DNA from: an uncultured Pygmaiobacter sp. | GTDB taxonomy: Bacteria; Bacillota; Clostridia; Oscillospirales; Ruminococcaceae | Assembly: GCA_944386485.1 (NCBI GenBank) | Contig: CALXBG010000116.1 | Span: 1 to 34,922 of the forward strand | Direction of reading: 5' to 3' | DNA: 34,922 bases | Part shown: positions 8,309-15,386 of the stretch, in pieces | Numbering within the stretch: the stretch's first letter is position 1 | Layout: each line of letters opens with the position of its first letter | Translations under genes and position numbers: made by a program | The notes under the pieces: generated by a model | Database searches by the model: none | Told to the model about the DNA's origin: nothing | Seen by the model: only the letters and a program-made list of their open reading frames with translations

Positions 8309-9058
8309 TTATGGCAACACCGACTGTAAAAAGTCCAGGCTCTTGAATCGGTGATCCAGCTGCTGTACCACATATTGGGTGGAGAGCGCCGAAAGGTGTT
8401 TCAGCGAGGGTTCCGATAACGTAAAGCCGAACACCTTTTCATCTTCACTATACAGAATATGTCGCATCGCGGCGAGCTGCGAATCGGTCAGATTGGGGCG
8501 GTGTCCCGCGCGTGCCGCACAATCGGCACAGAGCAAGCCACCCTGCACGAGATCAAAGAAAAAGCCCTCTCCCTCATATCCGCCACAGCTCTGACAGGCA
8601 ACCAGATCCGGCATATAACCGGCCTGCGAAAGTGCGCGCAATTCACAGACAACCTTGACCTGATATAAGTTTCGCTTACGGCAGATCAGCGCAAGGCTGT
8701 TGAGCAACAGCCTCAGCTGCTGCTGCGCGCTCTCCCCCTCGGGAGCTAGGGTTCCCATCAACTCAGCGAGATAGACCGCAAGGCTCATCCCCTCAACGCT
8801 GGCGCGCAGATCAAAAAAAACCTCGATCGGGGTCGCCTCATCCACAAGGTACATTGTCTTGCCCTCAAAAAGAATGAACTCTGAATAGCAAAACAGCCCG
8901 GTGGCCGCAAACAGCTTGCTCTTGAGCCTCTGTGACCCCTTTGCCGAGGCTGAGATCACCCCAAGCGCAGGGGTTAAAATGGTGAGAATCCGATCAGATT
9001 CCCCCGTCTTGACCTCCCGCAGGACGATTCCCTTGGTCTTGATCTGTCTGGTTGTCAA
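8309..9058 (-). CDS. recO: DNA repair protein RecO
   Basis: RecO helps load RecA onto SSB-coated gaps in the RecFOR pathway. The 249-residue protein starts with the OB-fold (RQIKTKGIVLREVKTGESDRILTILTPALGVISASAKG) and contains the zinc-binding motif CQSC-18 residues-CADC (Cys155, 158, 177, 180). I choose a TTG start at 9058 because AAAGGAG lies about ten bases upstream and the preceding codons do not look like RecO. This makes it overlap yqzL by 65 bases in another frame. mutS2 follows ten bases after its stop. Confidence 0.9.
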   Translation of the reverse strand: MTTRQIKTKGIVLREVKTGESDRILTILTPALGVISASAKGSQRLKSKLFAATGLFCYSEFILFEGKTMYLVDEATPIEVFFDLRASVEGMSLAVYLAELMGTLAPEGESAQQQLRLLLNSLALICRKRNLYQVKVVCELRALSQAGYMPDLVACQSCGGYEGEGFFFDLVQGGLLCADCAARAGHRPNLTDSQLAAMRHILYSEDEKVFGFTLSEPSLKHLSALSTQYVVQQLDHRFKSLDFLQSVLP

Positions 9059-9179
9059 ACCCGCCCCGCTCCTTTTTTCGCTGCACTTGCTGCGTTGAAC
9101 CGCCGCGGCGTGCACAGTAGTTCAGATAATCCGTTACCGCGCCGCTTGCCGCGAAGCTTTTCCAGCCGTCGTCTTCCAT
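8994..9179 (-). CDS. yqzL: YqzL family small protein
   Basis: This is a 61-residue protein whose first 25 residues (WKSFAASGAVTDYLNYC, residues 6-22) match the short YqzL pattern of W..F..TG....YL, found between era and recO in many Firmicutes. Function is unknown. GGAGGAG lies upstream of the ATG at 9179. The C-terminal half is hydrophilic and is read from the same DNA as the recO start region in a different frame, so it is longer than typical YqzL of about 47 residues. The gene position supports the call. Confidence 0.7.
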   Translation of the reverse strand: MEDDGWKSFAASGAVTDYLNYCARRGGSTQQVQRKKERGGFDNQTDQDQGNRPAGGQDGGI

Positions 9180-9244
9180 CTTCTTTGCATCTCCTCCGCC
9201 TGACGGTCTCTGTTTTTACTGTAACCGGGAGAAGAAATGCCATA

Positions 9245-9323
9245 CACGGAAAAGTGTGGCAGACGCAATGCGGCTGCCACAGCTCCGTGAAGTTATCCTA
9301 TCATAACCCAAAGCGTCCGTCAA
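9245..9323 (-). promoter_or_regulatory. Promoter-like element and strong hairpin upstream of yqzL-recO
   Basis: In the 149-base era-yqzL gap the minus strand shows TTGACG (9323-9318), a 17-base spacer and TAGGAT (9300-9295). Immediately downstream is a long hairpin. TGTGGCAG (9281-9274) pairs with CTGCCACA (9262-9255), an inner CGC/GCG with triloop stands on top, and an outer CACGGA/TCCGTG helix stands below. No U-run follows, so it is a leader or processing structure rather than a clear terminator. Confidence 0.5.
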
Positions 9324-9328
9324 TTAGC

Positions 9329-10240
9329 TCAATTATTCGAGCGGAACCCAAAATTGTTCAGGTAAAAATCATTGTCCCGCCAGTCGTCCTTGACCTTGAT
9401 CCAGCATTGGAGATTGACCTTCTGGCCCAAAAACGCCTCGCAATCGAGCCGGGCAGCGGTAGCAATCTTCTTGAGCATTGCGCCGCCCTTACCGATGATC
9501 ATCCCCTTGTGGCTCTTTTTCTCACAGAAGATGGTGACCTCAATGTCAATCAGGCCACCTTCCTCCCGCTCCTTGAACTTCTCGACCATCACCGCCGTGC
9601 CGTGCGGCAGCTCGTCCCGCAGATTGAGCAGCAGCTTTTCCCGCACCAGTTCGGCAACGATCGCTTTTTCCGGAAGATCGGTATAGGCATCTTCCGGGAA
9701 ATAATGGGGGCCTTCGGCCGCGTACAGCTCGAAAAGGTCGAGCAGCGAACCGATTCCCTCCTCTTTTGCCGCACAGACCGGCAGGATCTCGTCAAAGACC
9801 CCGAGCTGGCGCAGGAACCCCTGCCGTACAGCGAGGTCCTGCGACTGCTTGAGACAGTCGGTCTTATTGATTGCCGCCACCGCCCGGACATGTCCGGTGC
9901 GGATCTGTGCCACCAATTCCTGTTCAGCCTCGGTCAGCTCGCCATAGGGTTCAAAGACCATCAAGGTCAAATCCCCGTCCCCGACCGATTCCGACACCGT
10001 CTTGACCATCCGCTGGCCCAGCTTGGTGCGGGGCTTGTGGATACCGGGCGTGTCCAAAAAAACGAACTGGGTCATCCCTCTGGTCAGGATGCCGGTGATC
10101 CGGGTACGGGTGGTCTGCGGCTTTGAAGTTACAATCGCCAGTTTTTCCCCCACCAGCGCGTTGAGCAGGCTGGATTTTCCTACATTAGGCCGTCCAACAA
10201 TGGCGACAAATACCGATTTTGTCTTGTCGGAAGAGGTCAA
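9329..10240 (-). CDS. era: GTPase Era
   Basis: Era is an essential GTPase that binds 16S rRNA and helps 30S subunit maturation. The 303-residue protein has G1 GRPNVGKS (16-23), an effector region with TTRTRITGI, G3 DTPG, G4 NKTD and a C-terminal KH domain with GMIIGKGGAMLKKIA. The start is TTG at 10240, with GGGAGGG and AGAGG upstream. The longer open frame upstream is inside dgkA. The TTG overlaps the dgkA stop as TTGA, so the two are translationally coupled. Confidence 0.95.
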   Translation of the reverse strand: MTSSDKTKSVFVAIVGRPNVGKSSLLNALVGEKLAIVTSKPQTTRTRITGILTRGMTQFVFLDTPGIHKPRTKLGQRMVKTVSESVGDGDLTLMVFEPYGELTEAEQELVAQIRTGHVRAVAAINKTDCLKQSQDLAVRQGFLRQLGVFDEILPVCAAKEEGIGSLLDLFELYAAEGPHYFPEDAYTDLPEKAIVAELVREKLLLNLRDELPHGTAVMVEKFKEREEGGLIDIEVTIFCEKKSHKGMIIGKGGAMLKKIATAARLDCEAFLGQKVNLQCWIKVKDDWRDNDFYLNNFGFRSNN

Positions 10241-10707
10241 TCCTCTTTCCCTCCCTTTTGATAAAAAAACACAAAAAGATACCCTGCCGCAGCGACTGCG
10301 GCCAGTACCGGAATCCGGTACCATGCGGCGGTAAAATAGGTAAAGATCTCCTGCAGCGTCTGTAGATCCCAGAAAAGGACCACCCCACAGATTGCAGCGC
10401 CGATGCTGAAAGCCAGCACCGCACCCGCCGCCATGTCCTTCGCTGCACCCGCCGCCATGTAATGCTCCGGCGAAGGGCGGTCAACCGCCCGCTCGATCGC
10501 TGAGTTGACCAGTTCCAGCGCAATCATCCCCGCGATGAGGACGATCAGCAGCAGCCGTTCAGCGCGGGTAAACTGGTAAAAGCGGGAAAAATAGAGCACG
10601 AAACAACCTGTAACGAGGTGAAAGCGGAGGTTGCGCTCCTGCTGCACCGCGGCCGCAATTCCTGCGGCCGCATAGGTAAATCCGCGCAGAAAACCGCCCT
10701 TTTTCAC
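10237..10707 (-). CDS. dgkA: Undecaprenol/diacylglycerol kinase DgkA family
   Basis: In Gram-positive bacteria this small membrane kinase phosphorylates undecaprenol to recycle the cell-wall lipid carrier. The 156-residue protein has the signature ALELVNSAIERAVD (residues 63-76), preceded by the conserved ERNLRFHLV helix, and about four hydrophobic segments, the last at 130-150. A basic C terminus (YQKGGKED) follows. It lies between ybeY (12 bases away) and era (four-base overlap), which is the normal Firmicute order, though cdd is missing here. Confidence 0.92.
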   Translation of the reverse strand: MKKGGFLRGFTYAAAGIAAAVQQERNLRFHLVTGCFVLYFSRFYQFTRAERLLLIVLIAGMIALELVNSAIERAVDRPSPEHYMAAGAAKDMAAGAVLAFSIGAAICGVVLFWDLQTLQEIFTYFTAAWYRIPVLAAVAAAGYLFVFFYQKGGKED

Positions 10708-10719
10708 GATTCTCTCTCC

Positions 10720-11214
10720 TTATTCCGGCGTGTAGGCGATGGTGCGGGGCAGTCCAAGCTGAACCATGACCTGCTCTTCTTTCTCCCGCATACGAACTTC
10801 AGCCAGACCGCCCTCGACATGATCGTAGCCCAACAGGTGCAGCATCGAATGGACCGTCAAAAACGCGACTTCTCGCTGCAGGGAATGACCGTAGATATTC
10901 GCCTGCTCATACGCTTTCTCCATTGAGATTACAATATCCCCGAGCATGGCCGCCCCGGTCTCCTCATTGATATCATACTTGCCGTCCGATCCCAGCGGGA
11001 AACTGAGCACATCGGTCTCAACCGGCTTATTGCGGTACTGGCCGTTGAGCTGGGCGATATGCGCGTTGTCCACAAAGGTCACGCTGATCTCCGCCGGCCC
11101 CTCAAATCCCTCCATCTCCAGCACCGCGTTACAACTGCGCCGGATGAGAATACGGATCCCGGTGGGGATCTTGACGGCATTTTGCTGGTTGGTGATATAA
11201 ACTTTGTTGTGCAT
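10720..11214 (-). CDS. ybeY: Endoribonuclease YbeY (rRNA maturation factor)
   Basis: YbeY is a zinc metalloprotein acting in 16S rRNA 3' maturation and ribosome quality control. The 164-residue protein carries the zinc motif HSMLHLLGYDH (His122, His126, His132) and the conserved RNKPVETDVLSFP and LGDIVIS strands. Length is usual. It follows phoH directly. Many Firmicutes have pgpH (yqfF) between phoH and ybeY; it is absent here. Confidence 0.95.
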   Translation of the reverse strand: MHNKVYITNQQNAVKIPTGIRILIRRSCNAVLEMEGFEGPAEISVTFVDNAHIAQLNGQYRNKPVETDVLSFPLGSDGKYDINEETGAAMLGDIVISMEKAYEQANIYGHSLQREVAFLTVHSMLHLLGYDHVEGGLAEVRMREKEEQVMVQLGLPRTIAYTPE

Positions 11215-11259
11215 GAAGTATCTGCGCCCCTTTCTGGTTTTTATATTCTGATCTGCATT

Positions 11260-12240
11260 TTAACGGTGGGCCCGTCCCTTTGCGGCCTGCTTTTTTGCCG
11301 CCGCATCGTAAGCCCGCACAATTTCCTGCACCAGCCGATGGCGGACGACGTCCTTGTCCGAAAGGCGGATACAGGCAATTCCCTCGATATTTTTTAGAAT
11401 CCCGATGGCATCGTTAAGACCGCTGCGCGCCTTGTCGGGCAGATCGATCTGGGTGACGTCACCGTTGACCACCACCTTGCTGTTCATCCCCATCCGGGTA
11501 AGGAACATCTTCATCTGCTCCGGCGTGGTGTTCTGGGCCTCATCCAGGATAATGAAAGAATCATCTAGTGTACGCCCGCGCATATAGGCCAGCGGCGCGA
11601 CCTCGATAACCCCTTTTTCCTGCAGCTTCTGGTAGATTTCAGGCCCCAGCATCTCAAACAATCCGTCGTAGAGCGGCCGCAGGTAAGGATCTACTTTGTT
11701 CTGGAGATCACCGGGCAAAAAACCCAGCTTTTCCCCCGCTTCAACCGCCGGGCGGGTGAGAATGATCCGGGAGATTTCATGGGCCTTGAATGCCCGCACC
11801 GCCATTGCAACCGCGAGGTAGGTCTTACCGGTGCCCGCAGGCCCTACCCCAAAGGTGATGGTGTTGTTCCGAATCGCGTCGATATAGGCTTTCTGCCCCA
11901 GCGTCTTGGGCCGGACCGGGCGCCCCTTTGAGGTGAGCAGCAGGAAGTCGCCGGTCAGCTCCTTGACTCGCTCCTCATCGCCCGATGTCGCGAGGGAAAT
12001 GCAGTAGTTCAGCGCCTGATCGTCGAGCGGTGTTCCCGAACGCAGCAACTGCAGCATTGCATCGACCGCGCGCGCTGTTTGGTCTACTCCCATCTCCTCG
12101 CCTGTCACCTTGATCTCGGTGCCGCGGCAGATCACGCAGACGCCAAACTCCCGCTCCAGTTTGCGGATGTTTGCATCCCCGCTTCCCAAAATCGCCAGCG
12201 TATCATCGATCGAATCCAGATTGAGCAGCCGCTCCGCCAT
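11260..12240 (-). CDS. phoH: PhoH-like ATPase
   Basis: The 326-residue protein has an N-terminal KH-like region (about 20-65) and a PhoH P-loop domain with Walker A GPAGTGKT (133-140), RPAVEAGEKLGFLPGD (163-178) and Walker B FIILDEAQN (229-237). Function is thought to lie in RNA metabolism together with YbeY, which is next in the operon. It is the first gene of the phoH-ybeY-dgkA-era-yqzL-recO-mutS2 operon. Start ATG at 12240 is preceded by GGGGGGAT. Confidence 0.93.
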   Translation of the reverse strand: MAERLLNLDSIDDTLAILGSGDANIRKLEREFGVCVICRGTEIKVTGEEMGVDQTARAVDAMLQLLRSGTPLDDQALNYCISLATSGDEERVKELTGDFLLLTSKGRPVRPKTLGQKAYIDAIRNNTITFGVGPAGTGKTYLAVAMAVRAFKAHEISRIILTRPAVEAGEKLGFLPGDLQNKVDPYLRPLYDGLFEMLGPEIYQKLQEKGVIEVAPLAYMRGRTLDDSFIILDEAQNTTPEQMKMFLTRMGMNSKVVVNGDVTQIDLPDKARSGLNDAIGILKNIEGIACIRLSDKDVVRHRLVQEIVRAYDAAAKKQAAKGRAHR

Positions 12241-12312
12241 TCAGGCTATCCCCCCGTATTGCAGAATACCGACAACTTTCCAACACAATAGGTGAAAATT
12301 GTTGTTCGTTTC

Positions 12313-12321
12313 ATTATATCA
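12313..12321 (-). promoter_or_regulatory. Extended -10 promoter of the phoH operon
   Basis: The minus strand reads TGATATAAT, a perfect extended -10 box (TGnTATAAT), 72 bases before phoH. No good -35 is present at 17 bases, which fits an extended -10 promoter. Confidence 0.6.
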
Positions 12322-12380
12322 CAGATTAACGCGGGCTAACAGATCAATTCTCTTTGAATTTGTAATTTTTTGTAAACTTT

Positions 12381-13544
12381 TTATTGAATCTCAAAGGCAA
12401 TATCCTCCAGCCGTTCCACCACCAGTCTGCCGACAAACGCGCCGTCTTGCAGCTGACCTGAAAAATTTCGCAGGACAATCTGATCCGTATCTCCCTCGGC
12501 TGCAAGCGCGCGATCCAAAGAAAAGCGCGCACGGCTTTCCGCCTCCTCGGCCGAGAGAGAAATTTCCATCTCCTGTGTGGGGAAAGCGGTGCTGATCTTC
12601 AACATCGCCGGCAATGCAAATCCAAAAATGCTGATTGGCTCACAAGCCGTCTGCACGATCTCTCCCTCCCGCCCATCTCCCCCAAACAGCGGGATCTCCC
12701 GGCCCGAGATCAACAGGCTGATTCTTTTCTTTGTCTCTCCGGTTGGCACCTGTGCGGTAAACTGAAGCGGCTGGGTGATCTCATAGGTGGTTTCTGTTCG
12801 GGCAATAATGGTTCCCTGCGCCGGGGTAATCAGCAGGCTTCCGGTCTTCTCATCGGCATAGGTTCCGGTGACAAGCAGTTCTCCTTCCTCCACCCTCTGG
12901 CCGACCGTCACCACCGCAAATCCGTGTTTGACCTCGATCTGTTCGATAATACCTGCTTTCTCCGCGATGATACTGCCCGCGGCGGGTCGCTGCGGGTCGG
13001 GCTGCTGGGTACGTGTGCTGACCTCGACGACCAGCCGCCCCCGCACGAAGTTGAGCGACACGTCGGCCAGATCCTGTGAATTCATCAAGATCACCTGCCG
13101 CGCGCGCCGCAGCGAATCCTCGGTCGGCCGGCTGCCTACGAGCACCCCATTCTCCGCAAGTGCGCGGTCGATCTCCTGCTGGTACTGTTCGGGTACTTCG
13201 TAATACCGCACACACCAGATCAGCCCGAACAGTCTGGCACAAACCAGAGCAAAGAGTACCGGGCCGATCACCAACCCCCACCGTCCGCGGTAACGATGCA
13301 AAAGAAAAGGCAGCCCTCTCTTTTTCTCGACCCGCACCCTGCAATGGCAGCGGTATGCTGCCCGATGTATCTTCCGGTAATCCCGGGCCGGCATCCAGCC
13401 CTGTACCCCAAACGGGGTCGGATGCAGTCCAGCGAGTGAAATCCCCATCTCGCTACAGCGATTGAGCAGCTTTTCATAGGCACCCCCTTGTGCCGAAAAG
13501 AGCACCTTTCCCCTGATCCAACTGATCATGCGTTCCTGTCTCAT
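12381..13544 (-). CDS. yqfD: Sporulation protein YqfD
   Basis: YqfD is a membrane protein of the sigma-E regulon, needed for efficient sporulation; its biochemical role is unknown. The 387-residue protein has a soluble N-terminal domain (about 1-88), a single transmembrane segment (WGLVIGPVLFALVCARLFGLIWCV, about residues 88-111) and a large extracytoplasmic part. That part contains the strands IIAEKAGIIEQIEVKHGFAVVTVGQRVEEGELLVTG, which are typical of YqfD. It overlaps yqfC by four bases (ATGA). No obvious terminator follows the stop; the next 70 bases are A/T-rich. Confidence 0.9.
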   Translation of the reverse strand: MRQERMISWIRGKVLFSAQGGAYEKLLNRCSEMGISLAGLHPTPFGVQGWMPARDYRKIHRAAYRCHCRVRVEKKRGLPFLLHRYRGRWGLVIGPVLFALVCARLFGLIWCVRYYEVPEQYQQEIDRALAENGVLVGSRPTEDSLRRARQVILMNSQDLADVSLNFVRGRLVVEVSTRTQQPDPQRPAAGSIIAEKAGIIEQIEVKHGFAVVTVGQRVEEGELLVTGTYADEKTGSLLITPAQGTIIARTETTYEITQPLQFTAQVPTGETKKRISLLISGREIPLFGGDGREGEIVQTACEPISIFGFALPAMLKISTAFPTQEMEISLSAEEAESRARFSLDRALAAEGDTDQIVLRNFSGQLQDGAFVGRLVVERLEDIAFEIQ

Positions 13545-13888
13545 CCTCGCCGCTCCGACCTCCCCACGGACATCTTTTCTCCCCGCGTCTGTTCTCCCTC
13601 CTGCGAATAGAGGAAATTGATGCCAAAGATTTTTCCTCTGACCAAAATAATTCCTTTTTCCACCGTTTCCAGCACCAGCGCGTCACCGGTAATCCGCATA
13701 ACCGTCTTTCCCATATCCAATTCTACCGCGGTCTCGTCGTACAGACGAATGCCCTTGCTGTTGTCCACCTGAATCTCCCCGCTGCTGCTGATATGTACCA
13801 GGGCATCGGTATAAAATCCCGATGCAGGCATCCGGAAAATTGAGGAGAGAATTGTACCCAGACCCTCTTTTTTTCTTCTTCGCGCCAA
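13541..13888 (-). CDS. yqfC: Sporulation protein YqfC
   Basis: The 115-residue protein contains the YqfC core: LSSIFRMPASGF, VHISSSGEIQVDNSKGIRLYDETAVELDMGKTVMRITGDALVLETVEKGIILVRGKI. The start is uncertain. I choose TTG at 13888 because AAGGGG lies eight bases upstream and the resulting N terminus (LARRRKKEGLG) resembles the basic start of YqfC proteins. An ATG at 13939 with GGAG close by would add 17 residues. It is the first gene of yqfC-yqfD and lies divergent from ylbJ. A hairpin (13903-13927) sits just upstream of the TTG. Confidence 0.85.
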   Translation of the reverse strand: MARRRKKEGLGTILSSIFRMPASGFYTDALVHISSSGEIQVDNSKGIRLYDETAVELDMGKTVMRITGDALVLETVEKGIILVRGKIFGINFLYSQEGEQTRGEKMSVGRSERRG

Positions 13889-13928
13889 CCCATCCACCCC
13901 TTTTTCCGGCTGTTTTCTTGCCGGAAAG

Positions 13929-13957
13929 CGATAAAACATTCCGCTCCCACATATATA
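13929..13957 (+). promoter_or_regulatory. Putative sigma-E promoter of ylbJ
   Basis: CGATAAA (13929-13935) and CATATATA (13950-13957) are separated by 14 bases, the sigma-E spacing, and the -10 matches six of eight positions of CATACANT. The leader before the GGGGGTGAT ribosome site would be very short. The same 88 bases should hold the yqfC promoter on the other strand, which I could not locate. Confidence 0.4.
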
Positions 13958-13976
13958 TCCTGTGGGGGTGATTGTT

Positions 13977-15080
13977 ATGATTGTGCACAAGATACGCGGC
14001 AATTTCGCGCGGGGATTTCTCGGTGCGCTGGCCGCTGTCTGTGCTGCGCTGATTTTATTGCAGCCGCAAAACGCGGCGCAGGGGGTACAGGAGGGGCTTT
14101 TGCTGTGCTATAACAGCCTGATTCCATCCCTTTTCCCCTTCCTGATCCTGACCCGGATTCTGCTTGATACTGGCGCCTGCCGGATTCTCGGCCTGCCGCT
14201 GCTTCCCTACTGTCGTCTGCTTGGGATCCGCAACACCCGCGCGGCAAGTACGGTGGCAATCGGGCTGCTGGGCGGTTTTGCTGCGGCGGGCTGCGGCATC
14301 GATGCCCTTTTCCGCAATGGAGTACTGACTGCCCATCAGTCCTCGCTGCTGCTCTGCGTCTGTGCGGTTGAAGGACCTGCCTTTTTTCTCTTCGCCGTCG
14401 GAGCGGCCATGCTGGGCAGCGTCCGTGTCGGCCTGCTGCTCTGGATCAGCGTTCTGCTCGCCTCTTTGCTGTGCGGCCTGGTTTTGGCGCGTTTTTTGCC
14501 GCGGGACAATATGGCGAACGAACCAGAAAAAAGCACCGCGCCGCCGTTTTCTTATGCCTCGGTGTTGGTAGGGTCAGTCTCCTCCGCTGTCGACGCCATG
14601 CTGCGGATCTGTGGTTTTGTGCTGCTTTTCAGCTTGCTGCGTGGGATCCTGCTCTCCTTCTCTCTGCCTGCAGGAATCAGCGCGCTGCTGTTCTCTCTTT
14701 TGGAGGTCAGCACCGGCTGCCGTACCGCCTGCGTGCTGGGCGGCAGCCGCGCGTTAGTTCTCTGTCTGCTCTCGATGAGCTGCCTTGGGGCCTGCGGGCT
14801 GGCGCAGCTGCGGGCGCTGCTCTCTCCTCAAATTCGTCTTACGCCTTTTCTTTTCTCCCGTCTGCTGCATTTCCCTCTCGCGGTGTTTTTCTTTTGCCTG
14901 CTACGGCGCTTGTTTCTCTCCGGAGAGATGGATGTCTTCTCCCCGCTGGGTGAAGACGCGCTGGTACTGCCTTTTCAGATGCCGCGGGAAGCAGCTTTTT
15001 TTCTCTTTCTCCTCCTCGCAGTCTTCTGCAGCGAACTGGCAGGTAAAAGGTCTTTACGTCGGCAGGCAAAAAAGCTATAA
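13977..15080 (+). CDS. ylbJ: Sporulation integral membrane protein YlbJ
   Basis: YlbJ is a polytopic membrane protein of the nucleoside-recognition (Gate) family made in the mother cell and needed for spore cortex formation. The 367-residue protein shows about eight to ten hydrophobic segments and the family motif YNSLIPSLFPFLILTRIL (about residues 44-61), plus a second conserved half around VSSAVDAMLRICGFVLLFSLL. I start it at the ATG at 13977 because GGGGGTGAT, a near-perfect extended ribosome site, lies six bases upstream. A GTG at 13962 is inside that site. It lies divergent from yqfCD. Confidence 0.85.
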   Translation: MIVHKIRGNFARGFLGALAAVCAALILLQPQNAAQGVQEGLLLCYNSLIPSLFPFLILTRILLDTGACRILGLPLLPYCRLLGIRNTRAASTVAIGLLGGFAAAGCGIDALFRNGVLTAHQSSLLLCVCAVEGPAFFLFAVGAAMLGSVRVGLLLWISVLLASLLCGLVLARFLPRDNMANEPEKSTAPPFSYASVLVGSVSSAVDAMLRICGFVLLFSLLRGILLSFSLPAGISALLFSLLEVSTGCRTACVLGGSRALVLCLLSMSCLGACGLAQLRALLSPQIRLTPFLFSRLLHFPLAVFFFCLLRRLFLSGEMDVFSPLGEDALVLPFQMPREAAFFLFLLLAVFCSELAGKRSLRRQAKKL

Positions 15081-15132
15081 TGGAAAAGGCCGAACGGCCG
15101 ATTCTGACAGCGCAAGGAGACCTGGGCAAACC

Positions 15133-15348
15133 ATGAGAAAGAAATTGTTTCTGGGCAAATTTCCGCCCGCCTGTGAATATTGTGAGCACGGTCGCAGGGC
15201 TTCGGACGGTGTGATGATCCTATGCATGAAAAAGGGCATGGTTTCCCCTCATTACTCCTGCCGTCGGTTTCTCTACTCTCCACTCAAGCGGATTCCCCGC
15301 CGTCAACCCAAGTTGCCAACCTTCTCTCCCGAAGAGTTTTTAATCTGA
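15133..15348 (+). CDS. Small four-cysteine protein, conserved clostridial family
   Basis: The 71-residue basic protein starts MRKKLFLGKFPPACEYCEHG and has cysteines in the pattern CEYC-N14-C-N10-C (Cys14, 17, 32, 43), then RRFLYSPLKRIPRRQPKLPTFSPEEF. The spaced cysteines suggest a metal-binding knuckle. I recognise the pattern (PP.CEYCEHG, CRKF.YDPLKR.P) from uncharacterised clostridial proteins but know no function. AAGGAG lies 13 bases upstream of the ATG. It is 52 bases downstream of ylbJ and probably co-transcribed. A strong terminator follows at once. The longer frame upstream belongs to another reading of ylbJ. Confidence 0.75.
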   Translation: MRKKLFLGKFPPACEYCEHGRRASDGVMILCMKKGMVSPHYSCRRFLYSPLKRIPRRQPKLPTFSPEEFLI

Positions 15349-15350
15349 AC

Positions 15351-15386
15351 AAAAAACGCTTTTGGCAAAGCCAAAAGCGTTTTTTT
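15351..15386. terminator. Bidirectional terminator between the four-Cys gene and gerAC
   Basis: AAAAAACGCTTTTGGC (15351-15366) and GCCAAAAGCGTTTTTT (15370-15385) form a 16-bp stem with an AAA loop and T-runs on both strands. Its right arm overlaps the gerAC stop codon. Confidence 0.9.

Noticed and set aside
9095-10126. 343-codon open frame on the plus strand over era
   Set aside because: Opposite the certain Era gene; no start signal or recognisable domain.
12322-12380. Terminator after yqfD
   Set aside because: The A/T-rich stretch has no stem longer than four or five pairs, so none could be supported.
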